A DNA stretch of 24,024 bases from a bacterium (GTDB lineage: Bacteria > Cyanobacteriota > Vampirovibrionia > Gastranaerophilales > UBA9971): positions 1 through 24,024 of the forward strand of contig JBAWVS010000042.1 in assembly GCA_037147175.1 (NCBI GenBank). The letters run 5' to 3'. The stretch's first letter is position 1; each line of letters opens with the position of its first letter. A program made the translations under genes and the position numbers. The notes under the pieces were generated by a model. It was not told the origin of the DNA, searched no databases, and worked only from the letters and a program-made list of their open reading frames with translations. Shown here piece by piece: positions 12,417-20,086 of this stretch.

Positions 12417-15035
12417 ATGTTAACTAAACTCGGGTTAAAGGTTGATGGGAGCTATCAAAAATCAGTAACAAATCAGGCAGAAAGCAGACAATTAGCAAAC
12501 TTTCCGCTAAAATTACAGAAGATAACTGATAAAATAGACATAAGCCCGTTTAATAAGGTAATATCTTTTTCAGGCCGTAATTTCGAGTTTAAACAGCACA
12601 AAAATGTATTGCATTATATTTCTTTTACCGGCTTGCAGAATCCGCAAGAGCCTCCTGTAGCGTTGCAGATGCGAATTACAGGCGTACAGGCAAATCAGTC
12701 GAACGTAGTTGAGAGCCCTCAGGATAAACAGCCAAATGCAGGTAGGGAAGAATCAGATAAAAAAAACTCGGGAGTTCCAGGCCCCGTCAATTTTCTTGCC
12801 GATGATGCCTGGGAAGACGGTCGGGATCTGCAATTTTCTTTTAAGACAGAGAAGGGCAGAAAAAGAGCAATAGAATCAATAGTAATAAAAGACAGAGAAC
12901 ACGGCGTGTTAGGCAGGGTTCCCGATGAAATTTATGAAGACCTGAAGCCGTTTTTGAAGAACAAAGAATATAGAGGGGAGTTTAAATTCGAGCTCTCAAA
13001 CGTCATAGCGGGCATGACAAAAAGCGCTCCGACTATCGGACTCAGGGCAAATCTAATTTACACAGGCAAAGACCCGAATAAAAGAAAAATAGTTCAGGAT
13101 AAATTTGATGAAATTTTAAAGAAGCCGGAATGTAAAGAAAAAATCATGCTTTATCAGCAAATAACTTCTCCTGATGAAGCTTTAAAGCTTATACTCAAAC
13201 ATGAAGAAGCAAAAAAAGCAGGTTCTGCGAGAGAAATGGAACAGGCAATAAGCAAGATTGTTGAAGTGATTGACGATCCAAAGAATAAAAACTTTTTATT
13301 CGTGGGACATTGCAAACTTGATGGAGATACTAGCGGCTGCGTGCTTGGAGCAGAAAGCGCCGTCAAACTTAAATACCCCGATAAAAACGTAGATTGCGCA
13401 ATAGATGACAAAATACCCGGATTATTTCGCGATAATATGCCCGGAATAAACGAAAAATTGAAGCGACCTGTAAGCAAAGAGCGTATACCAGAGATTGAAA
13501 ACCAGATAAAACAAATTAGATCCAAGCCCCAAGACGAAATAACACAAGCTGAAATCGAAATTTTACAGGAAGAAAAACAGGAAATTAAAAATTCTAAAAA
13601 CAAACTGGAGCCAAAAGCCCCTTATGACGTGGTTGTAATGTTTGATGTTCCGACACCGGAAAGGTTTACGGGAGCATTCAAAAAGTATCTTGTAGACGAA
13701 AACGGAAATCCTGCCAAAAATTCAAGAGGAGAAGATGTAAAAGTCATTTATATTGACCACCATCCTCACAGAATACAGGAATGGAAAGACTCAGAAGCCA
13801 AAACAGGCGTAGATATGGAAAAAATTCACAAAGAAGGGTTAGCATGGATAGCAGATGCAGTTCCTGCGGCAACAGAACTTGTCGGAATCCTTGCATCAAA
13901 GTTAATTCCTGATTTAAACAAAATCGGAAGCGGAGAAACGACTGCCGAGAAACTATATCCGGATAAAAACAAACAAAATACCCTTAAATCACTGGTTTCA
14001 AGCCTTGTTATAGGTATGTCAACCGATACGGGTTCATTCTTGAGGACAGCAAACCTGCTTCCTCAAGATATGCTGAAACCTGCCAGACAAAGACCGAACT
14101 TTATGCCGGAAGGCGTTTCGAAATGGCTTATGGGATTAACCAGCGGCCTGACGGGAAATATTAACAAAAAATGGCTGCGGGAAGTTGCATATGATCTTGA
14201 AGACAGAAAAATCCCGAAGCTTCCTTTAACAGCAAGGGAAACAATGCTTAATTACTCAATGAAAGGCAAAATACTCAACGAAGATTTGAGCCTCGGTGTC
14301 GTTCAAGTTGATTATGACCAAATGTTTGATGTCTGGAATCTTGCGAGGAAGTCGGAAATTTTAAACAAAGGCAAAGCAAAAACCACTTTCCTCGATGTCC
14401 AAAACGCATTTAAGGGCGGAAACGTAATGAATATACTTCGTAGCGACCCGACCAAGCATCAGGACAAGAAACCCCATCATGGTATGACAGAAACAGAAAA
14501 AGCAGCTCAGGAAGACTATGAAGGCGCTTACGATCAACACAGAATCGCAGTGTTAATTTGTCAAGATAAAAAGGCAGGATGCATTGATGAAAAACTTGAT
14601 ATAGCAGAGCAAAACGCTTTAAGACTGTCATTTAGATCAAAAGACGGAACAATTCACGCTGAACTTCTTGCCAATTTGTTTGGAGGAGGAGGACACGGCG
14701 GTGCATCAGGAGGACGTGTAGCCCTTCCCAACGTTACTCCGGCCACTCCTTTAGGCGTGGAAATAGACGGTAAAAAAGCAACCAGCCCGAAAGAAATCTT
14801 TAATCAACTGAATGAAAACTATAAAATTATGAATAACGAGAGCCTTTCAGATGAAGCGAAACAGGAAAAGCTCAAAAAAGTCGAAGTTGTCCTTGATAAA
14901 AACGGCAAAACATGCGCTGAACTCATTAAAGATGTAGTAGTTGAAATAAGAAAAGCAGACGACACAACAGCAGGAGCAGAAAAAAAGAACGTCATTGCTT
15001 TCAAACCACCGGTAGGCAGAAGATGGAAAAAATAA
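12417..15035 (+). CDS. Large DHH-DHHA1 phosphoesterase with N-terminal extension
   Basis: This 872-residue protein has an intact DHH-family core: GHCKLDGDTSG (297-307, D302 and D304), VVVMFDV (D410), YIDHHPH (445-451, the DHH signature), IGMSTDTGSF (532-541, D537) and the DHHA1 motif GGGGHGGASGG near 756-766. These metal-dependent enzymes (NrnA, GdpP, pAp phosphatase) cleave small oligonucleotides, cyclic dinucleotides or pAp. NrnA is about 310 residues, so this protein is unusually long. It carries a charged helical insert (about 345-400) and an N-terminal extension of about 290 residues. The extension holds two SF-x-G motifs (ISFSGR at 49-54, ISFTGL at 68-73) and a region (about 138-216) with GVLGRVPDEIYEDL that faintly resembles a HIRAN domain. 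GAGGGA precedes the start by 8 nt. The HNH gene follows by 56 bp. The substrate is unknown. Confidence 0.85.
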   Translation: MLTKLGLKVDGSYQKSVTNQAESRQLANFPLKLQKITDKIDISPFNKVISFSGRNFEFKQHKNVLHYISFTGLQNPQEPPVALQMRITGVQANQSNVVESPQDKQPNAGREESDKKNSGVPGPVNFLADDAWEDGRDLQFSFKTEKGRKRAIESIVIKDREHGVLGRVPDEIYEDLKPFLKNKEYRGEFKFELSNVIAGMTKSAPTIGLRANLIYTGKDPNKRKIVQDKFDEILKKPECKEKIMLYQQITSPDEALKLILKHEEAKKAGSAREMEQAISKIVEVIDDPKNKNFLFVGHCKLDGDTSGCVLGAESAVKLKYPDKNVDCAIDDKIPGLFRDNMPGINEKLKRPVSKERIPEIENQIKQIRSKPQDEITQAEIEILQEEKQEIKNSKNKLEPKAPYDVVVMFDVPTPERFTGAFKKYLVDENGNPAKNSRGEDVKVIYIDHHPHRIQEWKDSEAKTGVDMEKIHKEGLAWIADAVPAATELVGILASKLIPDLNKIGSGETTAEKLYPDKNKQNTLKSLVSSLVIGMSTDTGSFLRTANLLPQDMLKPARQRPNFMPEGVSKWLMGLTSGLTGNINKKWLREVAYDLEDRKIPKLPLTARETMLNYSMKGKILNEDLSLGVVQVDYDQMFDVWNLARKSEILNKGKAKTTFLDVQNAFKGGNVMNILRSDPTKHQDKKPHHGMTETEKAAQEDYEGAYDQHRIAVLICQDKKAGCIDEKLDIAEQNALRLSFRSKDGTIHAELLANLFGGGGHGGASGGRVALPNVTPATPLGVEIDGKKATSPKEIFNQLNENYKIMNNESLSDEAKQEKLKKVEVVLDKNGKTCAELIKDVVVEIRKADDTTAGAEKKNVIAFKPPVGRRWKK

Positions 15036-15091
15036 TTGTACAGTACACCTGAGAATTTAACCGGACACCTCCTGCAATTAAGGAATAGCTT

Positions 15092-16318
15092 ATGATAAAC
15101 ACACAATATTATTATGTAAAACCGAATACAAACCGCCAAACCGCCCAAAATCCGTTTAAGGGTCAACTGCCAAGCGTCAATCAAAACAGGTATCCCCTGA
15201 CAGAAGATACAGTAAGCTTTTGCGCAAGAAAAACTTCCGTAGATAAAAACTCTAAACGTGAATTAAACATCCATGAACATGATTTAAACGAAATGAAAGC
15301 CTTTCTGGGGGAAATTAGCAATATTCGGGATGTAAAGTTAACGCAGCAGCAAAAAGACGAGCTAAAACAATTAGATGATAAACTTAAAGAAAAAGAAATT
15401 TATCTTGAAAAAATAGCCGGAAGGCAAAAAAAAGCTGCAATTTACGAAAAATTAGAGCCGAAAATCGAGACAGTAAAAAAACTGAGGGAATCACGAAACA
15501 ACCTTACACAGCAGGCAAATAACCTTAAAGTTAAACTAACCGCAGAAATTGACCTAACTTATAAAAATACACTTAACCTAAAATCGCAATCCGAGCCGGA
15601 TTTCAGAAAAAATCTTGCCGAAGTTAAGGGTATTAAGCCTTTTAACCTTGACAACGCCGAATCAAGAATTTCTTCTTTATCTAAATATTTAAAAGAAAAA
15701 ATGGTAGGATTTGAAGTCCCCGAATACGAGTTTGACCCTGCTTCTGACGGGGTTAAAAGAGAAAAAAAGGGCGGATATCATTGGTTTGAGAGAGGTCTGC
15801 AAAATCTTTTAATAGGAAGCAAAAAAGCGGATTTGCAGCCGGAAGAGTACAAAGACACTGCGCAAGAACTGTTCGGTTTGTTGTCCCTTCACGATAAATA
15901 CTGGAAATCATCCGAATTTTCAGATTATCTGGCTTCATTAAAGACGAGCAAAACGATAAATCAAGATCAAACAAAAGCTGTAAATGCAACAATAGAAGCA
16001 ATAAAAGAATTACAGGAAGTAAATAGAGTCAAAAGAATATCTTTTGGAGCAAAAGAAATAGTAAAAATGCAGGAAAGAACGTTTACTCCGATGAAACGTA
16101 TGCCCGAAATACTTAAAAGTTCTGCATATACAGGAGTTCATCTGAGTTCCTTTTCCGAAACCGATGACGCAAAAATAAGCACAGATCATATAATCCCTCA
16201 TTGCTGGGAAAACAGTAAGAATGATGATGGGAATTTCCTTATTACCGACGCTGAATCTAATTATAACAGAGGCACATTGCCGCTTCTCGACTATTTAAAA
16301 GGCGCAAATTCCCGCTGA
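15092..16318 (+). CDS. Coiled-coil protein with C-terminal HNH nuclease motif
   Basis: This protein has 408 residues. The N-terminus is Asn/Gln-rich and contains NPFKGQ (20-25) and VSFCARK (41-47), echoing the SF-x-G motifs of the upstream gene. A second copy (ISFGAKE) lies near residue 315. Residues about 60-190 are coiled-coil (KLTQQQKDELKQLDDKLKEK). The C-terminus has an HNH-like pattern: STDHIIPH (363-370), GNFLITDAESNYNRG (380-394) and LPLLDYL, giving D365-H366, H370, N381 and N390-N392-R393. HNH domains nick or cut nucleic acid with one metal ion. AAGGA lies 7 nt upstream of the start. It forms an operon with the DHH phosphoesterase. Whether it is an exported toxin, an effector or a phage nuclease cannot be settled here. 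Confidence 0.7.
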   Translation: MINTQYYYVKPNTNRQTAQNPFKGQLPSVNQNRYPLTEDTVSFCARKTSVDKNSKRELNIHEHDLNEMKAFLGEISNIRDVKLTQQQKDELKQLDDKLKEKEIYLEKIAGRQKKAAIYEKLEPKIETVKKLRESRNNLTQQANNLKVKLTAEIDLTYKNTLNLKSQSEPDFRKNLAEVKGIKPFNLDNAESRISSLSKYLKEKMVGFEVPEYEFDPASDGVKREKKGGYHWFERGLQNLLIGSKKADLQPEEYKDTAQELFGLLSLHDKYWKSSEFSDYLASLKTSKTINQDQTKAVNATIEAIKELQEVNRVKRISFGAKEIVKMQERTFTPMKRMPEILKSSAYTGVHLSSFSETDDAKISTDHIIPHCWENSKNDDGNFLITDAESNYNRGTLPLLDYLKGANSR

Positions 16319-16373
16319 TAACCTTCTTAAATGATTTACTCACGATTAACCCGCTTGAAAAAGGTTCGTGCTT

Positions 16374-16387
16374 ATAATTCTTTTGTA
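16374..16387 (+). repeat. Toxin-antitoxin spacer repeat, copy 1
   Basis: ATAATTCTTTTGTA recurs exactly at 17087-17100 and in altered form at 17711-17727. The copies precede the first pair, lie between the pairs and follow the second, the footprint expected of cassette duplication. Confidence 0.6.
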
Positions 16388-16409
16388 GTTTTTATCGTAT
16401 TTAATATTG

Positions 16410-16473
16410 ATGTACCCATGTACATACATTTTTTATATTTATGTATTGACGTGTAAATACAATATGCTATAAT
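16410..16473 (+). promoter_or_regulatory. Promoter and palindromes of toxin-antitoxin pair 1
   Basis: TTGACG (16446-16451) and TATAAT (16468-16473), spaced 16 bp, with an extended TGC before the -10, make a strong promoter. TGTATT and AATACA (16442-16461) form an inverted repeat over the -35. ATGTAC and GTACAT (16410-16425) form another upstream. Palindromes over the promoter fit autorepression by the antitoxin. Confidence 0.65.
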
Positions 16474-16495
16474 TGAATTATAGAAAGGGTTGCAA

Positions 16496-16783
16496 ATGAA
16501 AATCAAATTTAGTTACGATAAAAACTATAACAAGCCACATCATCAAGTTAGTCATTCAGATATAACAGAGAATGAAATTTTAGAAGTTTTTTCAAATACT
16601 TATATAAAGTTTCTTGATAAAGGCAGAGTTTATAGAGTTATAGGACATACAAATTTAAAAAGATTTTTAATTATAGTCGCGGTATTTCCTAAAAACCCTG
16701 AAACAATAAATGTAATAACGGCATATCCTGCTAAAAAAATTCATATAATTAAGTATCATCAGGAGGTAAATAAAAATGACTAA
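16496..16783 (+). CDS. BrnT-like toxin candidate
   Basis: This protein has 95 residues. The start at 16496 has GAAAGGG 6 nt upstream; the TTG at 16490 is less likely. It opens with FSYDKNYNKPHHQVSHSDIT, continues EILEVFSNTYI, then has the strands GRVYRVIGHTNLKRFLIIVA and INVITAYPAKKIHIIKYHQE. This follows the order of BrnT toxins (short N-terminal strand with the HGV-type turn, helix, then 'grvr.iG.t...rllvvv' and 'i.iisA.kA...E...Y'), RelE-fold ribonucleases that block translation. The usual His and Arg are only partly matched, so activity is uncertain. It overlaps the following antitoxin-like gene by 8 bp, toxin first as in brnTA. Confidence 0.65.
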   Translation: MKIKFSYDKNYNKPHHQVSHSDITENEILEVFSNTYIKFLDKGRVYRVIGHTNLKRFLIIVAVFPKNPETINVITAYPAKKIHIIKYHQEVNKND

Positions 16784-17054
16784 AAAATGTAAAACATGCG
16801 GCACTGAACTTTATAGGGACGAAAATAATGAATTATTCTGTGCTAATTGCGAGGCGGAAGAATATTTAACTTCTTTTAATGAAAATGATGACCTTTGGCT
16901 AAATAATAAACCCGTATTGGTAAAACCTGAGACAAAATCAATAACAATAAGATTAAACGTTGTAGATATTCAAAGAGCTAAGAAAATTGCTTCTGAAAAA
17001 AATGTTCCGTATCAGACTTTATTAAAAGAAATTATTCATAAAAATTTAGCTTAA
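16776..17054 (+). CDS. Antitoxin-like protein: zinc ribbon plus CopG/BrnA-type C-terminus
   Basis: This protein has 92 residues. The N-terminus has CKTCG (residues 5-9) and CANC (22-25), a CxxC-CxxC zinc ribbon. After an acidic linker, the C-terminal 40 residues (KSITIRLNVVDIQRAKKIAS, then EKNVPYQTLLKEIIHKNL) match the ribbon-helix-helix DNA-binding end of BrnA/CopG antitoxins. AGGAGG precedes the start by 9 nt. It would neutralise the toxin and repress the promoter at 16446-16473. A zinc ribbon where such antitoxins normally carry only an acidic toxin-binding segment is unusual. Confidence 0.7.
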   Translation: MTKKCKTCGTELYRDENNELFCANCEAEEYLTSFNENDDLWLNNKPVLVKPETKSITIRLNVVDIQRAKKIASEKNVPYQTLLKEIIHKNLA

Positions 17055-17086
17055 TTTTAACTATCTCTACTCGATATAGTCCGATA

Positions 17087-17100
17087 ATAATTCTTTTGTA
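17087..17100 (+). repeat. Toxin-antitoxin spacer repeat, copy 2
   Basis: It is an exact match to 16374-16387. The wider block AGTCCGATAAT (17078-17088) recurs at 17705-17715, after the second pair. Confidence 0.6.
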
Positions 17101-17112
17101 ATTTTATGTGTA

Positions 17113-17141
17113 TTTACATTGTATGGTCAATGTAATATAAT
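17113..17141 (+). promoter_or_regulatory. Promoter with overlapping operator of pair 2
   Basis: TTTACA (17113-17118) and TATAAT (17136-17141), spaced exactly 17 bp, form a near-consensus promoter. The spacer is filled by a perfect inverted repeat, TTACATTG and CAATGTAA (17114-17135, 6-nt centre). This is a textbook position for autorepression by a ribbon-helix-helix antitoxin. Confidence 0.75.
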
Positions 17142-17162
17142 ATAAAAACAAAGGAGTTTTTA

Positions 17163-17423
17163 ATGTACAAAATTTATGAAGTTGAAAACCATAATTTTTA
17201 TATTAAATATGATTTGGTTGACAGCGATTATATACCTCACATAACTTATAGACATTTTATATTACCGGAAGATGCTATTAAAACATATTTTAATATAACA
17301 AAACAAAGGTATAACGAGGACAATAAAAGATATGAGGCTTATTCAAAAGATACTGGTATAACAATTTATTATACTTTTAAACATAATAAAAAAGATGAAA
17401 TATTAATTATAACCGCCTTTTAG
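17163..17423 (+). CDS. Toxin candidate of pair 2
   Basis: This is an 86-residue protein with AAAGGAG 6 nt before the ATG. It is rich in Tyr, Lys and Ile (YIPHITYRHFILPEDAIKTY) and ends TGITIYYTFKHNKKDEILIITAF. The closing strand order resembles small RelE/BrnT-fold or DUF4258-type toxins, but no catalytic set is clear. The call relies mainly on its place before a CopG-type antitoxin (11 bp gap), its size and its promoter. Its sequence differs strongly from the first toxin, so the two pairs are either old duplicates or share only their regulatory ends. Confidence 0.6.
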   Translation: MYKIYEVENHNFYIKYDLVDSDYIPHITYRHFILPEDAIKTYFNITKQRYNEDNKRYEAYSKDTGITIYYTFKHNKKDEILIITAF

Positions 17424-17434
17424 GAGACAAAATT

Positions 17435-17680
17435 ATGAAAGAAATTAAAATAACTTCAATTAAAGACTCAGATTTAACCCCTGAAGAAGAAGCAGAATTT
17501 GACAAAATGATTGAAGAAGTAGAAAAAGAACTTGAATCAAAAAGTAAGCCTGTTACTTTGAGGCTTTCCATTTCGGAAATAGAACGCTGCAAAAAAATTG
17601 CCGCCAAAAAAGGCTTACCATATCAAACTTATATAAAATCCGTTTTAAAACAGGCTTTGGACAAGGACGAAGCTGCTTAA
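17435..17680 (+). CDS. CopG/BrnA-type antitoxin
   Basis: This is an 81-residue protein with an acidic N-terminal half (LTPEEEAEFDKMIEEVEKEL), the expected toxin-binding part. The ribbon-helix-helix-type C-terminus is KPVTLRLSISEIERCKKIAA, then KKGLPYQTYIKSVLKQAL. The strand 'VTLRLS' and the 'GLPYQTYIKSVLKQAL' helix are hallmarks of this antitoxin group and match the C-terminus of the 16776-17054 protein. AGGAG lies 9 nt upstream of the start. It probably binds the palindrome at 17114-17135. Confidence 0.8.
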   Translation: MKEIKITSIKDSDLTPEEEAEFDKMIEEVEKELESKSKPVTLRLSISEIERCKKIAAKKGLPYQTYIKSVLKQALDKDEAA

Positions 17681-17972
17681 AACAAAACTATTTCGTCTAG
17701 AAACAGTCCGATAATGTTTCTTTTGTATTTCGGGATTAAAAACAAAATTTACTAAGTAAACTACAGGGACAAAATTTAACATGCCCTTAAAAGCGATTCC
17801 AGAGGGGTAAGTTTAAATATAAAATCCGATTTTCTGAAATAAAGAAAAGTTTGTCAAGAAAAGAATTTCCGAAAATCAGAAAAAATTTTTCATGACAAAC
17901 TTGAGGAAATTTGAAACTACAAATGTAATAATTAAACACAAGAAATTTTTTTGAATTTGTTAAATGCAAAAA
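17681..17972. other. Intergenic region between toxin-antitoxin and lysis genes
   Basis: It holds the third, degenerate spacer repeat (17705-17727) and a perfect 10-bp inverted repeat, AAGTTTGTCA (17847-17856) and TGACAAACTT (17893-17902), separated by 36 nt of A/T-rich partly paired sequence. The minus-strand lysis genes and the plus-strand toxin-antitoxin genes converge here, so the hairpin may act as a shared terminator. No gene is seen. Confidence 0.5.
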
Positions 17973-18500
17973 TCAAGTTTTTACAGGAATATTTTTTGAT
18001 TTTGAGATTAATTTGTCGAGATACCACTGGGACTTTTTCCTGATGAAATTCCCGACATCCTGCGCCTTAATTTCAGGATAGGGCGGAAGAAAACAAATAT
18101 CGATTTTCCCTGCGCTTGTGGTATCAGGATGTTTCAGACCAAATTCCATGTGTGTCATAAGAATATCAGGAGAAAGAACATCATGCCCTTCTTGAAAAGC
18201 CAGTAATGCATTAGTTTCAAAAAGCTTTTCCACCTGAATTTTAGTTAATTTAAATTTCCCCGATGTTTCAGGAGAAATAAAGCCGGCCATCCCGCAAACA
18301 GCAACACCTATTGACATAGTATTTCCTCCGCCTGTGTGCGCCGCATAATCACCGACAGAAGTGCAATCATTTGAACTGACGGAATGAAGCCCCAGATGCA
18401 GCCGCCCGTTAGCATCAATTATAAAATGATAATGCTTCAAATCCTCACTGTTGGGGAATAATCCGCCTGCTGTCCAGTGATTTATTATTTTTCTTTTCAT
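17973..18500 (-). CDS. Endolysin: N-acetylmuramoyl-L-alanine amidase
   Basis: This 175-residue amidase_2/T7-lysozyme-like zinc amidase cuts the bond between muramic acid and the stem peptide, opening the wall for phage release. Visible features are NHWTAGG with H8 as first zinc ligand, HYHFIIDANGRLHLG (23-37, Y24 catalytic-type), YAAHTGGGN (52-60), the strand MSIGVAVCG, and HPDTTSAGKIDI (124-135), where H124 and D134 complete the zinc site and K132 matches the T7 catalytic Lys. There is no signal peptide, so release depends on a holin. The length fits a single-domain lysin, with no wall-binding domain. AAGGA lies 6 nt upstream of the start. It follows the holin-like gene by 9 bp. Confidence 0.9.
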   Translation of the reverse strand: MKRKIINHWTAGGLFPNSEDLKHYHFIIDANGRLHLGLHSVSSNDCTSVGDYAAHTGGGNTMSIGVAVCGMAGFISPETSGKFKLTKIQVEKLFETNALLAFQEGHDVLSPDILMTHMEFGLKHPDTTSAGKIDICFLPPYPEIKAQDVGNFIRKKSQWYLDKLISKSKNIPVKT

Positions 18501-18509
18501 GTTGTTTCC

Positions 18510-18794
18510 TTAAGTTAAGCTATTTGCCGTTTTAGCCCTGTTAATCTCATCTTTCGCCTCGTTAAAAACGTTTTGAATTTCCTGCTTAAGCTCTGATTTA
18601 AGCGCAAACTGGAACAAAACCAGAACAAGCCTCACGGACAGTGGCAAAGGCAGTCTTTTCAGCTCGTCTATGACCATATTAAGAACATACTCAAATTTCA
18701 CAGAACCCTGACCGCTTCCGAGAAAACTTTCAGCCTGTGTTATTTTGTTTAAAGCTATTTTCTTGACAGTTTCTTTCAATTCTGCTGTTATCAT
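18510..18794 (-). CDS. Holin-associated or LLH-holin-like small protein
   Basis: This protein has 94 residues, with AAAGGAGG 7 nt before the ATG. The segment ITQAESFLGSGQGSVKFEYV (18-37) matches the 'AE..fgsG.gk.K.eyv' signature in the C-terminal part of LL-H-type phage holins. The N-terminal transmembrane helix of that family is missing, and a short hydrophobic helix follows instead (LPLPLSVRLVLVLFQFAL). Its place directly before the endolysin supports a lysis role. A truncated holin, a holin relying on the later helix, or a soluble partner are all open. Confidence 0.55.
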   Translation of the reverse strand: MITAELKETVKKIALNKITQAESFLGSGQGSVKFEYVLNMVIDELKRLPLPLSVRLVLVLFQFALKSELKQEIQNVFNEAKDEINRAKTANSLT

Positions 18795-19141
18795 TGCAAA
18801 TCCTCCTTTTGTATTTATACAAATCCGTTTATTAAGTGCATTTTATTGTCATAATGAGTGAAACAAAGCAACTGTGGCTTTAGACATATAGCCAAAATAC
18901 GGGCGACCTTTCGCAATGGCAATAAAGCATACCAAAATGCTGACTTCCACCTCTCCTTGTTGAACGCAGACATACAAAACCGCAAAAAAAGCCTCTATTA
19001 ATAAGAGGCTTTTTTTATAAAGATTTTTTTAACTAAATTGTTAGGTTTAAATCTGGGAAACCTTATCTCGTCTTATTATTATTAAGTCTTTAAATAAAAT
19101 TAATTGCCTTTTTTACTGTAAAACAAGAAGTTTTGTTAAGT
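18795..19141. other. Intergenic region with degenerate repeat and terminator
   Basis: It contains a worn dispersed-repeat trace (18850-18925, with GGCTTTAGAC as in 23423-23507) and the symmetrical terminator 18984-19017. The lysis-gene promoter must lie in the right-hand part, but no clear box was found. No gene is seen. Confidence 0.5.
18984..19017. terminator. Bidirectional intrinsic terminator
   Basis: AAAAAAAGCCTCT and AGAGGCTTTTTTT pair around ATTAATA, giving a T-run on either strand. On the minus strand it would end the tail/GNAT transcript before the lysis genes. Confidence 0.85.
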
Positions 19142-19654
19142 TCAGTTATTTAAAATACGCCCTAAAAGCACATGATTCAGGGGTTTGCCTTTTTTAAGCG
19201 TTGCACACCTGATTAACCCTTCTTCAATAAATCCTGATTTTTTGGCAAAATTCACTGCTACGGCGTTAAACTCGGGAATTTCCATCTGAACCCTTATTAT
19301 ACCTGTTTTTTGCTGAATATAACTTAATATTTCTTCCGTCGCAGATAAAGAAGTCTTTCCCCAAAATTTCCTGTCAATACAAGCATGCAGCTGGCAGGAA
19401 TGCGGATAATGCCAATGTGTAATCCAAGCCGCGCCTAAAACCTCGCCATCTAAAACCCCGACAAGAAACCACGGATAAATAGCGTTGATTTCCCCGACAA
19501 TAAAATCCAAAAGCTCTGCATCCTCCTCGGGAAAGTAGTCATCTGAGAGAAGACGCTTGTTTTTAAAGAACAGCTCGAGAATAAACGGCAAATATTGGGC
19601 ATTTTCAAACAGGCCGGATTTTAAATCCGCCCTGACAGGTAAAAATTCAATCAT
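19142..19654 (-). CDS. GNAT-family N-acetyltransferase
   Basis: This is a 170-residue GNAT acetyltransferase, which transfers the acetyl group of acetyl-CoA to an amine. The fold shows the central strands WFLVGVLDGEVLGAAWITHW, motif A-like DRKFWGKTSLSATEEILSYI with the Trp-Gly pyrophosphate turn, and the closing EFNAVAVNFAKKSGFIEEGL typical of motif B. GNATs of this kind occur in podovirus structural operons, where the substrate is usually unknown. AAGGA lies 4 nt upstream of the start. It is 21 bp downstream of the exported coiled-coil gene and probably co-transcribed. Nothing in it identifies the substrate. Confidence 0.82.
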   Translation of the reverse strand: MIEFLPVRADLKSGLFENAQYLPFILELFFKNKRLLSDDYFPEEDAELLDFIVGEINAIYPWFLVGVLDGEVLGAAWITHWHYPHSCQLHACIDRKFWGKTSLSATEEILSYIQQKTGIIRVQMEIPEFNAVAVNFAKKSGFIEEGLIRCATLKKGKPLNHVLLGRILNN

Positions 19655-19675
19655 ATATTCCTTTTTTTAAATTAT

Positions 19676-19999
19676 TTAAAAACTTCTCTGCAATTTTCTT
19701 GTTACCGAACGAACAGCTCTTAACTGCTTATCAGCGTCATTAAATCTCTTTTTTGTAGCCAGATAATCTGCTTTCTTTTCATCAACAGAAGTTTTCAAAG
19801 TATTTCTTTCACTTTCGACTTTTGACTCAAGCTGTTGAGTCTTGTTGATGATATCTTGAACCTCTTCTCTTTGCATATTAATGTTGACAGTAGGAACAAA
19901 AAGATTATTATCCCCAAAATCAATCGCTAAAGAAGCATTTATAGCTACAAAAAGGGTAATAAATAAAACAGATAAGGCTGAAACAAGTTTTCTGACCAT
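19676..19999 (-). CDS. Exported coiled-coil protein, unknown
   Basis: This is a 107-residue protein with a clear signal sequence (MVRKLVSALSVLFITLFVAI, probable cleavage after ASLA). A long charged coiled coil follows (EEVQDIINKTQQLESKVESE to LRAVRSVTRKLQRSF). The start at 19999 is preferred because GGAG lies 6 nt upstream, inside an earlier ATG at 20011 that has no site of its own. An exported coiled coil in a late operon recalls a spanin, which bridges the periplasm in Gram-negative lysis, but it is not next to the lysis genes and has no outer-membrane partner here. Confidence 0.7.
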   Translation of the reverse strand: MVRKLVSALSVLFITLFVAINASLAIDFGDNNLFVPTVNINMQREEVQDIINKTQQLESKVESERNTLKTSVDEKKADYLATKKRFNDADKQLRAVRSVTRKLQRSF

Positions 20000-20086
20000 A
20001 TTCAACTCCATTTTAACGAAAAATTTATTTGCATGGTAATAATTTAACCTAAAATTTAATATTTGAGAAGCCCTGAAAGTTTGTCA

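Noticed and set aside
17787-17969. 60-aa minus-strand open frame
   Set aside because: It spans the inverted repeat between convergent genes, has no ribosome site, and is Phe/Leu/Asn-rich as expected of AT-rich non-coding DNA.
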